The notes under the pieces: model-generated | Told to the model about the DNA's origin: nothing | Database searches by the model: none | The model's input: only the letters and a program-made list of their open reading frames with translations | Made by a program: the position numbers and the translations under genes | Assembly (NCBI GenBank): GCA_024803745.1 | Contig: JANJXV010000025.1 | Span: forward strand, 14,464,341 to 14,528,340 | DNA: 64,000 bases | Direction of reading: 5' to 3' | DNA from: Megascapheus bottae | Taxonomy: Eukaryota; Chordata; Mammalia; Rodentia; Geomyidae | Shown: in pieces, positions 55,212-64,000 of the stretch | How the letters are laid out: every line of letters begins with the position of its first letter | How positions within the stretch are numbered: position 1 is the first letter of the stretch

Positions 55212-55432
55212 CCAGGCACTGGTGGCTCACACCTGTAATTCTAACTACTCAGGAGGCTGAGATCTTAGGTTCATGGTTTAAAGCTAGCCTGAGCTGACAA
55301 ATCTGAGAGACGCTTTATCTTCAATTAATCAGCAAAAAGCTGGGAGGGAAGGTGTGGCTCAAGTGGAACTATGCCAGCCTTGAGAAAAAAGCTAAGGGAC
55401 AGCACCCTGAGTTCAAGCCCCAGCACGGGTAC
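55212..55432 (+). mobile_element. Dimeric SINE with CA-rich tail
   Basis: 7SL-like half at 55214-55330 and ID-like half to 'agccccagcacgggt'. The tail at 55433-55480 is a degenerate TACA/CA repeat. Confidence 0.9.
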
Positions 55433-55480
55433 ATACATGTGCATGTGTGTACACGGACACACAGACACACACGCACACTA

Positions 55481-56960
55481 TAGTTCTCTATTGAGAAATA
55501 TTCCCCCAGGGAGGGCCTGAGAGGCCGCATTGTCATTTCCAGAGAGCAGCTACCCACTGTGGTGGAAGGGGAACACCACTGTCCCGACGAATGTGCACAA
55601 AGCGGGTGCTTTTCAGATTACAAGCCCCTGCTGAATTGTATGTGGAGACAAATATTGAGACAAATCCAATTCGCCCTGTAGGAGCCCAGGTGAAGGTGAA
55701 TCTCAACAATCTCTAGCAGTCACTAGATCAACAAAGGCGGACAGGGTGGGAGAGGGAGGCCACGGCAGCTTCAATTCTCACAAGGAACAGAGCAGGAAGG
55801 GGAGGACTTGGAAAGGAAACATGCCAGCATTCCATTATTTTAGGATCACATCTTTTTGTGCGCAACTGCAGCTGCCGGCCTGAAACACTAGCTGTCTCAG
55901 ATTTGCCCATAAATACAGAGGAATCCGTCTTGCATGTAACCTGACATCGCCCCGGCTTTCTCGTGAGCTACTTCCAGGGAGGCCCACATGAAATGTGTGC
56001 CCAAACGGTGTCCTGCCGACGGAAGGATAAAATTGGCAGGTGCTACCTTCTTTCTTCTCTTTTACCAAATATCATCAATAGCTCAGATGATCTGACAGTG
56101 TAGATGATCAATTTTGATGCAAAAGAATGAAAGGGGAGGATATCACTAGCTGTTTTGCTATCTTATTATCCCTCATAATGGATAAAAAAAATCAATTGTT
56201 TATATTTAATTTCTTCGGCTCTAGATCAACCTGATACTAATTTGGATTTTTCTAGTCTCAATGGCTCAGTATTTAAAAAAATGTTTTTAATGTATACACA
56301 AATGGAATGTGTGGATGTTTTTTAATTCCAAATTGGAAACCCATAATTGGAAAGTTAAAAATGTTTTGGGATGGTTTCAAAGTAGCTCATGACAAGGGCT
56401 CTGAAACTACTGGGTTTGGGGTTTTTTTTTGGGGGGGGAGGGACACAATTCATTTGTCACCCACATATCTGCTAATGAAAAGGAACACTGGTATGAAGCC
56501 GGAAAAGGATTTCCCTTGGCTGTTAATTTGCTTGGAATAATCCATTAGCTGACACTCTGGGTTGTGAATTTAGCTGGCAAATCCCAAGTCACCGGGACTT
56601 TGTGTGAGGAGAGAGGGTGGTTCAGGTGCGGTACAAGAAGCTGGGGGTGATGGATTAGAGCTTTCCCCTCCATGGTCCCCCGCTTCCATCAGGGACCTTG
56701 TTCATAAAGGACTTCTCAGAGCCTTTCCTTTGTATGAGTGCTGCATGAATATTTATGGAGTATTCCATCTGTAAACAGCATTAAATATAAACAGTGTACC
56801 AAGAAATAGCCACATACATAGCAGTGAAATGATCCCATTTCTGGCTGTAAGTTGAGGAACAGCAAAGAAGGAAGAGTCGTTTGCTTTTTAACAAATTAGA
56901 CACCACAATCATGAGGCTTGGTAGCTGTCTTCGAGTTTTGTTAATCTCAATCAATAATAC
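55481..56960. other. Repeat-poor sequence with candidate conserved blocks
   Basis: Bases 55840-56060 carry more CpG than the surroundings. Bases 56140-56360 and 56500-56830 are AT-rich and non-repetitive, with 'taatccattagctga' at 56538-56552. A T8G8 run is at 56422-56437. No gene supported. Confidence 0.42.
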
Positions 56961-56961
56961 A

Positions 56962-57022
56962 TTGGGTGCTGTGGCTCACACCTGTAATCCCAGCTACATA
57001 GGAGGTACAGAAATCTCTCATC
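56962..57022 (+). mobile_element. SINE 5' fragment
   Basis: 'gggtgctgtggctcacacct' and 'gtaatcccagctacatagga' are the 7SL-like opening. It stops there. Confidence 0.65.
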
Positions 57023-57024
57023 TA

Positions 57025-57388
57025 AAGCAGGAGTTATGATACAGAGATCCTCACGATAAGTAGCAGCATTATATTTTATTATTTATATATATTTAAGGCT
57101 TTATAAACCCTTCCCACTCTCTTAAAAACCTTTCCCATTATCTTACTAATCTTAGTTACCTTTTTGTATTTTTTATATTATGTTAAATTTTTTAGGCAAA
57201 ACCAATTAAAATCATAAAGATTACATCAATACCTATATATGCTACAAAATCCTGTGATATAGAAAAAAATTCCATGATACACAATTAAGATATATTATTT
57301 TTAAAAACCTATGATACTATACAGATTCCCTTCCTGAATACTTGTTTGTTAAACATGTCATTTGAAATATGATATAAAAATCAATGTT
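57025..57388. mobile_element. Possible Tigger/mariner-like DNA transposon, left part
   Basis: AT-rich sequence with recurrent 'tatgata' and 'catgata' words. 'gttatgatacagagatcctc' near 57035 and 'ctatgatacagtgaagctgc' near 57617 recall the ends of old Tigger-like elements. The assignment is weak. Confidence 0.3.
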
Positions 57389-57391
57389 AAG

Positions 57392-57577
57392 GGCCAGGAG
57401 TTTGGCCTAGTGGTAGAGTGCTTGCCTTAGCATGCACAAAGACCCGGGTTTGATTCCTCAGTACTACATACACAGAAAAAGCCGGAAGTGGTGCTGAGGC
57501 TCAAGTGGTAGAGCTCTAGCCTTGAGAAAGTCCAAGGTCAGGGCGCAGGCTCTGAGCTCAAGCCCAGGACTGACAAA
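57392..57577 (+). mobile_element. ID-headed dimeric SINE
   Basis: Well-preserved copy with head 'ggcctagtggtagagtgctt' and B-box 'gggtttgattcc'. The 3' half has the subfamily markers 'gtagagctctagccttgaga' and 'agtccaagg'. Near-direct repeats 'atcaatgtt' (57379-57387) and 'attaatgtt' (57582-57590) flank it. Confidence 0.93.
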
Positions 57578-57579
57578 AA

Positions 57580-57675
57580 AAATTAATGTTCATAAATTAT
57601 TTAATAAAAAACAAACCTATGATACAGTGAAGCTGCAGTAAGTGAATCAGCACATAGCAAGACATGACTGTATAC
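57580..57675. mobile_element. Possible Tigger/mariner-like DNA transposon, right part
   Basis: Continuation right of the SINE, ending 'agacatgactgtatac'. Same weak assignment as the left part. Confidence 0.3.
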
Positions 57676-57739
57676 ATAGGAGAACTGCACGTGAAACTAG
57701 CTCTAGACAGAAATGCAAGACTCCATCTGAAAAATAAAG

Positions 57740-57862
57740 CAAAAATGTTTTGGGCATGGTTCGATGCTTCTTTGAGTTATACCTTAGTAAGGCAAGGTAG
57801 TGTGTGCCTGCTCAGCAAGTATAAGGACCTGAATTCAAATCCCACTAGCCCCAAAGTAGTCA
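57740..57862 (+). mobile_element. Possible tRNA-derived SINE remnant
   Basis: 'gcaaggtagtgtgtgcctgc', 'tcagcaagtataaggacctg' and 'aattcaaatcccactagccc' keep a B-box-like 'ttcaaatcc'. The family is unclear. Confidence 0.4.
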
Positions 57863-58734
57863 AATATCAAAATTAATTCCATGGGTCCAACTAATTCCTG
57901 CTTTCCTGAGTGCGACCCGAGAGGTAGTATCCATGAGATCTCTAACTGTGCAGGGCTTCCCGTTATGTATGGAGCCAGAAAGACAGGAAGGAAAGGCACT
58001 GGGTGAAATCTTCCTGGAAACAGACTTCTGCAGACTCAGTCCTCAGCAGAGTTGTGCTGGAGGCAGCCGGAGGTGGGTGCCAGTCAGCCTGCACACCAAA
58101 GAAACTGCCCACTCTCCTGCCACTTGTGGCTGTGTGTTCTTCACTGTCAATCTCTGGTAGGAATCACAGATCTAGTCTCAATTTTCAAAGAGATTAGTAT
58201 ATATACAGTAAAATACACTCAACAAGAAAACCATCTGGAATGGAATAAATCATTCTGTGATAATTCAGAAGACACTTGAGGTTCTGACAGGACCTTTGGG
58301 GGGGCATTACACGGGAGGGCATTACAAACATCAGTTTACTTGTATGTGCAAGTGCTGGTTCACTAGGGGTTGAGAAGATGCTGTCTTTCATAATGTTAAC
58401 AAAACCCTAATCTCCCATCCTAGGGCTTCCCTTCTTTCAGCTCTTGACAACACATTGTTTGTATTCTTTGCGTTCCCACCCAAAAGAGGAGAGGAGCTCC
58501 CTGGAGAAATAAAACTGAAGTTCTCTAGTTTTTCTCCTGTATGTTATTTTCAGGATAGACTTCTGTAGTTCACCTTAACATTCTTAGTCTCTCTATCTCC
58601 CTCTCTCACCCTCTTTCCCTTTCCCTTTCCCTCTTTCTCTTATTTCTCTTTCCCTCCTCTTCCCCAAGTTAAATTCAAACCAACACAATTGAATACGTTT
58701 GTCTGACAAAATGATGATTATAATGACGATGTGT
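57863..58734. other. Noncoding sequence with CT-rich tract at 58574-58665
   Basis: Frames of 64-75 codons overlap in three registers at 57933-58279 and none has a domain. The CT-rich tract consists of CTCTTT and CCCTTT units. Confidence 0.45.
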
Positions 58735-58882
58735 CAGTACTAGGGCTTGTATGCTTCCCTAAGCTTTTTTGCTCAAGCTGGTACTCTACCAATTAAGCCA
58801 CAATACTCTGGTTTCAAACCGTGGTCCTCAGATCTCAGCTCCTGAATGCTTAGGATTACAGATGTGAGCCATCAGCACCCAG
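58735..58882 (-). mobile_element. Dimeric SINE, minus strand, linker deleted
   Basis: ID-like half complement at 58737-58808 joins directly to 7SL-like half complement at 58810-58882 ('ggattacagatgtgagccat'). Confidence 0.82.
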
Positions 58883-59221
58883 AAAGTCACTGAGTAGGTT
58901 GGGAAAACAAATTAACCCAAAAGATCTGCAAGAATTTTATCTTCAAAATCCAAGGAGAAAAATAACATATACAAAATAAAATATACCAACTTTTTGAAAA
59001 ACAAACTTCTACCAGAAGTAAAATATCAAGAAAAAATTGCAGTTGGCTTTTATGAATCTTTTATTTTACACAGTAAGTCTTCCTTTTGGCTTACACTGAA
59101 GAATGGAATTTGTAGGTGATTCGGTCAGATTTTTCAAAAGCAAAGCTACATAAGGTGAAGGGATCTCAGGCAAGTTAAGGTCCTGGGAAACTCAACTCTG
59201 GTCTGGATGTCTTCTAGTTCA
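58883..59221. other. Unique noncoding sequence
   Basis: No recognised transposon or supported gene. Confidence 0.4.
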
Positions 59222-59452
59222 GCTGGGCCCTGGTGGCTCCCATTATAGGATAATCCTAGCTACTAAGGCAGCTCAGATCTGAGGATCACAGTTCAAAGCC
59301 AACATGGGCAAAAATGTCTGCGAGATTCTTATCTCCAACTGACATCAAGAAGCCAGAAGTAAAAAAGTTCCAAGTGGTAGAGAGCCAGGCTTCAATGGAG
59401 AAGCTATATGACAGTGCCCAGACTCTGAGTTCAAACCCAGTATTGGTACAAA
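59222..59452 (+). mobile_element. Dimeric SINE
   Basis: 7SL-like half at 59224-59345 and ID-like half to 'gttcaaacccagtattggta', with an A-rich tail. The 61-codon frame here lies inside the SINE. Confidence 0.87.
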
Positions 59453-60305
59453 CAGAAACAAAAATAAACCAAATAAAAAATCCTTCTAGTTCTTTTTAGT
59501 TTAAATCTGAGTGGAAGTAAACGCAGACAATTCAGATGTGGAAATTATGTTTTTCAGCTTTAGTAACTATTGACAGAATGGAACGAAAAAGGTCACCAGA
59601 GTTTCAGAGAAGGTAGACTCTTGCTTTGTGTGTCTGTTTTAAGTGATGTATCACACTCACATACACTCTAGGTTGCTTATACATCACTGGTTTCTATACC
59701 TATGAAATGAGTTCACACACAATCTCAACAATGTCATTTTTATTTGGAGTGATTGTGTCTTTTCAGCTACATTTCATTTCCTCTACAAGTTTAATACCAT
59801 CTAACTGCTACCCTGAAATTATGTCTCCAGGAGGGACACTGTAGGTATTTTGTAAACCATGGCCGCTTTTCCTCGTTCTCTGTTAGCCATGGTCTAGTGG
59901 GTTTCGAAAATGACATTCAAGACGCTACTTTGCCAATTAGAACTTCTGCTGCCTGATTCTTGAAGGATGTAAGCCTGCCTAATTGTGTGCTCAGACATTT
60001 TATTAAGTTGTTTGGAGGGCTGCAAGTCTCCTAACCTTCATGGAGGCCCATTTTCATAAAATAAAAAAAAATGTCTGCACGGAAGAGACAACTGGGGGAG
60101 GAAATGCACTTAATTTTAAATGGAAGTACAATTCATTTCCAGAATACATGCGCTTTCCCAATGCAAAGGCAGGCTGCAGACATTCAAAGCAGAGTTAGGA
60201 AAACTGTAGGCATTTTCTCCCGTATCTTAGGACAATTCTAGAGATTCCTCAGAGCTGAACAGGAAATACAAGAGGCCAGGATGTTACCCTGAAGTCATTT
60301 TATCT
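59453..60305. other. Repeat-poor sequence, candidate conserved block at 59860-60240
   Basis: No recognised transposon. Bases 59860-60240 are non-repetitive with 'ttgccaattagaacttctgc' and 'ctgcctaattgtgtgc' (homeodomain-like cores). No gene supported. Confidence 0.42.
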
Positions 60306-60309
60306 TGTA

Positions 60310-60382
60310 GTGCTAGGGATTGAATTCAGAGGCCTGGGTACGCGAGGCAAGCACTGTGCCTTGTAGCACATCCCTTGCAGGT
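60310..60382 (-). mobile_element. ID-like SINE monomer, minus strand
   Basis: 'gctagggattgaattcagag' and 'gcgaggcaagcactgtgcct' are complements of an ID monomer without a second half. Confidence 0.6.
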
Positions 60383-60416
60383 ATTTTACGGGACGAGTTG
60401 AACAATATGACTTAGA

Positions 60417-60622
60417 TGATCTTCACTGCCTGTTATCCAAGCTACTCAGGAGGCTGATTTCTGAGGATCATGGTTCAAAGCTTGCCTAGGCAGGAACATT
60501 TGTGAGACTCTGATCTCCAATTAACCCCCAGAAAACTGGAAGTGGCACTGTGGCAAGATGCAAAAGGACTTAGGGACATGAGAGAACCCAGGCCCCAAGT
60601 TCAAACCCTACAACTGACAGAG
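60417..60622 (+). mobile_element. Dimeric SINE
   Basis: 7SL-like half at 60425-60535. The ID-like half lacks 'ctcaagtggtagagtgctagcc' but keeps 'ttagggacatgagagaaccc' and 'gttcaaaccctacaactgac'. Confidence 0.85.
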
Positions 60623-62498
60623 AAAACAAGAAAATGAAGACCAGTGTTTCCTGCTAGAGAAATTATTTCATGCGAAGACAAAGCTTCCATATGATCTAAT
60701 TCTTGTTTTTTTTTCCACTGTCTTTAGAAACTTTCCAAATTGTACAGCTACCTAGCCCATGCTAAAAACTCTAGACAAGAATGAAGGCCAGGGAAGAGAT
60801 GCGCTGTGCGCATGTCAGCCTTCCAAGAGATTCCAGTCGCTGGTCGACCCCAGCTGTCACCAGTCATCTGGGTCCCATTGTGGGTTGCGATGGTAACACA
60901 GTCCAACCTCTGGAAGCATGGATGGAAAAACCTACCAGGTGGGCTCCCCAGTTTTCCTGCTCACTTTCAAAGATGCTTCTGATCAAGCACACTGAGGAAT
61001 GCAGGTGGACCCCACCACCCTGGTACTGCCTTTTCCATTCCAGACCATCCACAGGGGGTTTCCAACCTCTGGAGACATTTTATTTTGTGCTTCCTCCGTT
61101 CCTACGGCTGTGCCAATCACAGCTCCCGTCAACCCACTGCCCCCTCCCCAAAGGCTTTTGGAGGCTTCTCCCTCAGTGATTGACATCTCATTAATGAAGA
61201 AGGGCTGGTGTCTCTCTCATTACAGTTGCAATGAGTGAGAGAACCTCAGAACTAATTTACTTCCTCTCACAAGGGAAGACTCTTGTCTCCATCAAGAATT
61301 TAACTTTCCTGCTGCCTGTGGCAATAAAAGAACCCGTTTTGTTTTAACATTAATAAGGTGAGAGAATAGAGAATTTCCAAAAGAAATTAAGAAAGGCAAG
61401 AAGGGTAGGTGTTGGCCCCTGGAAGTTTCTCTCAAGCAGTTCTGCTGGTAAGAGTTCAGCAAGGGACATTCCGTTTCCACAACATATGGACGAGAGCTCC
61501 AAAGCCTGGAAGGCAAGTGAGAAAGCAGCCAAAACAAGAGACTGGTATAGGAAGTAGGGACCATGTGAGTCCTACTCCTGGATCCCAAGACCTTGAGTGA
61601 CCTTGGACAAGTCTTTGATTTTTGTTTGGTCCTAGGTTTTAGTTCAAGGAGAAATGAAGACCGTGAATAAAATGGTCTGTCTCAGGGTTTTCCCAAATCT
61701 CTGGTTTTAATAGTCTGTAAATGAGACTCAGGACCATTTAAAACTCTTTCCCCACCCCCTGTTTGGAGTGAATTTTTATCTCTGGCAACAAATTAGAAAT
61801 TCCTCTAGAATTAAAGAGCATGGGATGGAAATCATTTGGCTTCGGCAGCTGAAAAGGTCAACTAGATTCAGAAATGTACTCCAGGCCTGTTCCGTGTGCT
61901 AGGAAACCTAATTAGAGATCATACTTCATTGGCTAAAAGGGATCAAACTTATCCAAGCTTTCATCTGGATATGTATTTCTTCTCCTTTTTTTTTTTAAAT
62001 GACTCTGAGTTACTAATTCATTTATCTTCCCACTTACAGGAAATTCCATTCATTGATAAGGCTCTACTATGACACCCTGGCTCACATAAAATACCTTCAT
62101 TTCCCTCCACATTTACTTGACAGCTGGCCATGCTTCTTTATCACATGGTGCTTTAAATGTCTTGTCATTTAAGAGGCTGTAAAAAGGACAGTTTCAAAAG
62201 TGCGTTCATCTAGCTGGCCATGGTTACTCAGCCTGTCCTCTCTGCGGGGAACCCGATGGAAGCAGGGCCGGCTCACAGAGCCTTACCACAAGATCGGGTC
62301 CTGTGCCACTGGATCTCAGCACAACATGAGTGTGGGAGACATGTCCGTGTAGGTGACCAAGTGGTGGGGATCAGAAACGCCTGTATGGGGGGCTATCATG
62401 CTTCATTTCGTAACGGAAGATCTGATCCCAGAGTCCATGGCAACTTCCTGATTCTCTCTTTCAATCTGTCTGTCCATCTGCCTCTCTCTTTCCCTTAT
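60623..62498. other. Repeat-poor sequence, candidate conserved block at 61790-62110
   Basis: About 1.9 kb without recognised transposons. Several overlapping frames up to 132 codons at 60781-61238 conflict with one another and have no domain. Bases 61790-62110 are non-repetitive, with 'cctaattagagatcatactt' and 'cattgataagg'. Confidence 0.42.
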
Positions 62499-62500
62499 AC

Positions 62501-62535
<35 letters not shown>

Positions 62536-62542
62536 CACACAC
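62499..62542. repeat. (ACAG)n-(AC)n repeat
   Basis: About nine ACAG units, then a short AC run. Confidence 0.96.
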
Positions 62543-62569
62543 CCTCTAGACTATTTGTGAAAGGGAAGG

Positions 62570-62571
<2 letters not shown>

Positions 62572-62648
<77 letters not shown>

Positions 62649-62665
62649 TATACATATACACAACA
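62572..62665. repeat. (TC)n-(AC)n repeat
   Basis: About 33 TC units with one TTT interruption (62572-62637), then AC/AT units. Confidence 0.97.
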
Positions 62666-62707
62666 CACAGATTATTTGTAAAAATGGAAGACTTTTTCTT
62701 CCTCTCT

Positions 62708-62764
62708 CATATATATATATGTATATATACACATATATATATACATATATATACATATATATGT

Positions 62765-62800
<36 letters not shown>
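62708..62800. repeat. (AT)n-(AC)n repeat
   Basis: AT/TATAC units at 62708-62766, then (AC)17 at 62767-62800. The 146-codon minus-strand frame at 62403-62843 is made of these repeats. Confidence 0.97.
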
Positions 62801-62802
<2 letters not shown>

Positions 62803-63372
62803 TTGTGAAAGGGGAGACCTGTGGCCCAAGTCAGCAGTTTCATATCTCACCTTTTCTGCCCATAAGACAAACTAACACACCCCTGGCCCTTCTGCCCTTC
62901 TCCCCCACCCCCCCGCCCCCGAAGATTCTCCCCTGCAACCTTCCACAGACAAATGAAAAGCAGTTTCACACAGACCCACAGAGTTTGGCTCAGGACTCCT
63001 GGAGATCAGCCTAGAATCACCTTCTTCCTGTCACTCCCCCAAAAGCTCAGACCTACTTCTCTACTGGTTCCTAAGTATCGCCAGAGGGTACTGACAGCCT
63101 TTTCTCCTCCTTAACGTTTTTGAATGAAATGAAAGTTAATCTTCCCTGGCATGGGTAGGTCTTGTGTAAGATTTCCACACCCCACAATCACTGTGGAGTT
63201 AGAAGAGACATCCACACTACCATACCTCCATCCTGACTCCAAGGTGGAGAAGATCTTTGTCCTCCCTGAGGCAGCTATGACACGTGAGTCACAGAGCTCC
63301 TCATTCAAAATCCTTTTTTCTTCTCTCATTGCTGTTACACCAGAAATTCCTTTTTAAAAAACCAAGCTGGAG
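62801..63372. other. Unique noncoding sequence
   Basis: C-rich patch at 62901-62921. No recognised transposon or supported gene. Confidence 0.4.
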
Positions 63373-63600
63373 TCAGGCATGGGTGGCTTATGCCTGTAAT
63401 CCTAGCTATTCAGAAGGCTGAGCTCTGAGTATCGTGGTTTGAAGCTAGCCTGGGCAAGAAAGTTTGTGAGACTCTTATTTCCAATTAACTACCCAAAAAG
63501 CTGGAAATAGAACTGCAGTTCAAGTAGTGGAGTACTAGCCTTGAGCAAAAGAAGCTCAAGGATGGCACCTAGACCCTGAGTTCAAGCCCTAAGATTGACA
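63373..63600 (+). mobile_element. Dimeric SINE with CA tail
   Basis: Full-length copy: 7SL-like half at 63378-63495 and ID-like half at 63500-63598, then (CA)n at 63601-63613. Short possible direct repeats 'aaccaagc' flank it (63360-63367 and 63613-63620). Confidence 0.92.
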
Positions 63601-63613
63601 AACACACACACAA

Positions 63614-64000
63614 CCAAGCCAGAGACCTCGATGGATTCAAGTGCTTATGGCGGTCAAAGCCCCCGTCATGTGCTGGTATTTTTCTCACTTAATAAACAGC
63701 CTCAGTGAAAGGAGAATCGAAGAGTAGAAAGACAGAAACTGGGGGACCAGTTTTCAGGTCATCTTTTCTCTTCTTAAAAGAAGGGATTTGCTTGTAGTGT
63801 CTGTAATTCCCAAGGTTTTAATGAATGGGCTATAAATTATTTATTACTCTTAGAAAGCTGTAAACATCCTTCCCTAAACTATTATGAAACAATCCAAGCA
63901 GAAGTCAATGGCTCAAAACAGTGGGTATTTTTTGTGCCACTGGTGGAGAATGGTTCTGTCTTGTGAATCTAATTTCTTCTTCCTCATTACAGGGGAATGT
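63614..64000. other. Unique noncoding sequence at right edge
   Basis: Bases 63815-63910 are AT-rich and non-repetitive. The last bases ('cttcttcctcattacag') look like a splice acceptor, but the window ends eight bases later, so it cannot be tested. Confidence 0.35.

Noticed and set aside
60781..61179. 132-codon plus-strand frame
   Set aside because: Overlaps three other frames on both strands; no domain, promoter or splice context.
62403..62843. 146-codon minus-strand open frame
   Set aside because: Made almost wholly of ACAG, TC, AT and AC repeats.

Overview
This window looks like noncoding DNA from a rodent nuclear genome. The most likely source is the Geomyoidea (pocket mice, kangaroo rats, pocket gophers). 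The main evidence is about fifty copies of a modular dimeric SINE. Its 3' half is a tRNA/ID-like unit, and its 5' half is either a 7SL/B1-like unit or a second ID-like unit. From memory this matches the Geo/IDL-Geo type SINEs of geomyoid rodents; a related rodent such as beaver is not excluded. Rodent-type L1 3' ends, long (CA)n tracts and old eutherian repeats (MIR, MER5-like, MLT1-like) fit the same picture. The species is inferred, not shown.

I find no protein-coding gene, exon, rRNA, tRNA or CpG island that I can support. The longest open frames lie in microsatellites, SINEs, L1 tails, MIR-like DNA or low-complexity DNA and show no recognisable protein domain. The window is best read as an intergenic stretch or part of a very large intron.

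Layout. 1-9.1 kb: L1 3' ends at the left edge and near 8.6-8.95 kb, several SINEs, three (CA)n tracts. 9.1-20.2 kb: SINEs in both orientations, two (TG)n tracts, an older L1 tail at 16.2-17.0 kb, a GA-rich tract at 19.25-19.4 kb and a SINE nested in a SINE at 19.8-20.2 kb. 20.2-34 kb: SINEs, MER5-like fragments, old L1 tails on the minus strand, and a long SINE-poor stretch at 29.8-34.8 kb broken mainly by one SINE. 34-45 kb: a Z-DNA-prone repeat at 34.8 kb, a MER5-like element at 36.3 kb, an MLT1-like LTR at 37.7-38.1 kb, a minus-strand L1 insertion with a clean target duplication at 39.57-40.07 kb and a 260-base pyrimidine tract at 44 kb. 45-52.6 kb: a MIR split by a SINE at about 50 kb and a SINE split by an L1 at 50.8-51.5 kb. 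52.6-64 kb: the most repeat-poor part, with AT-rich segments rich in homeodomain-like and E-box-like motifs that could be conserved noncoding elements, then a cluster of simple repeats at 62.5-62.8 kb.

The insertion history can be read in several places: MIR is interrupted by SINE, and SINE is interrupted by L1 or by a younger SINE. Many CA tracts sit directly at SINE 3' ends. I found no new functional system. The most useful observations are the recurrent L1 truncation point, the SINE-to-microsatellite pattern, the SINE subfamily markers and the candidate conserved segments.
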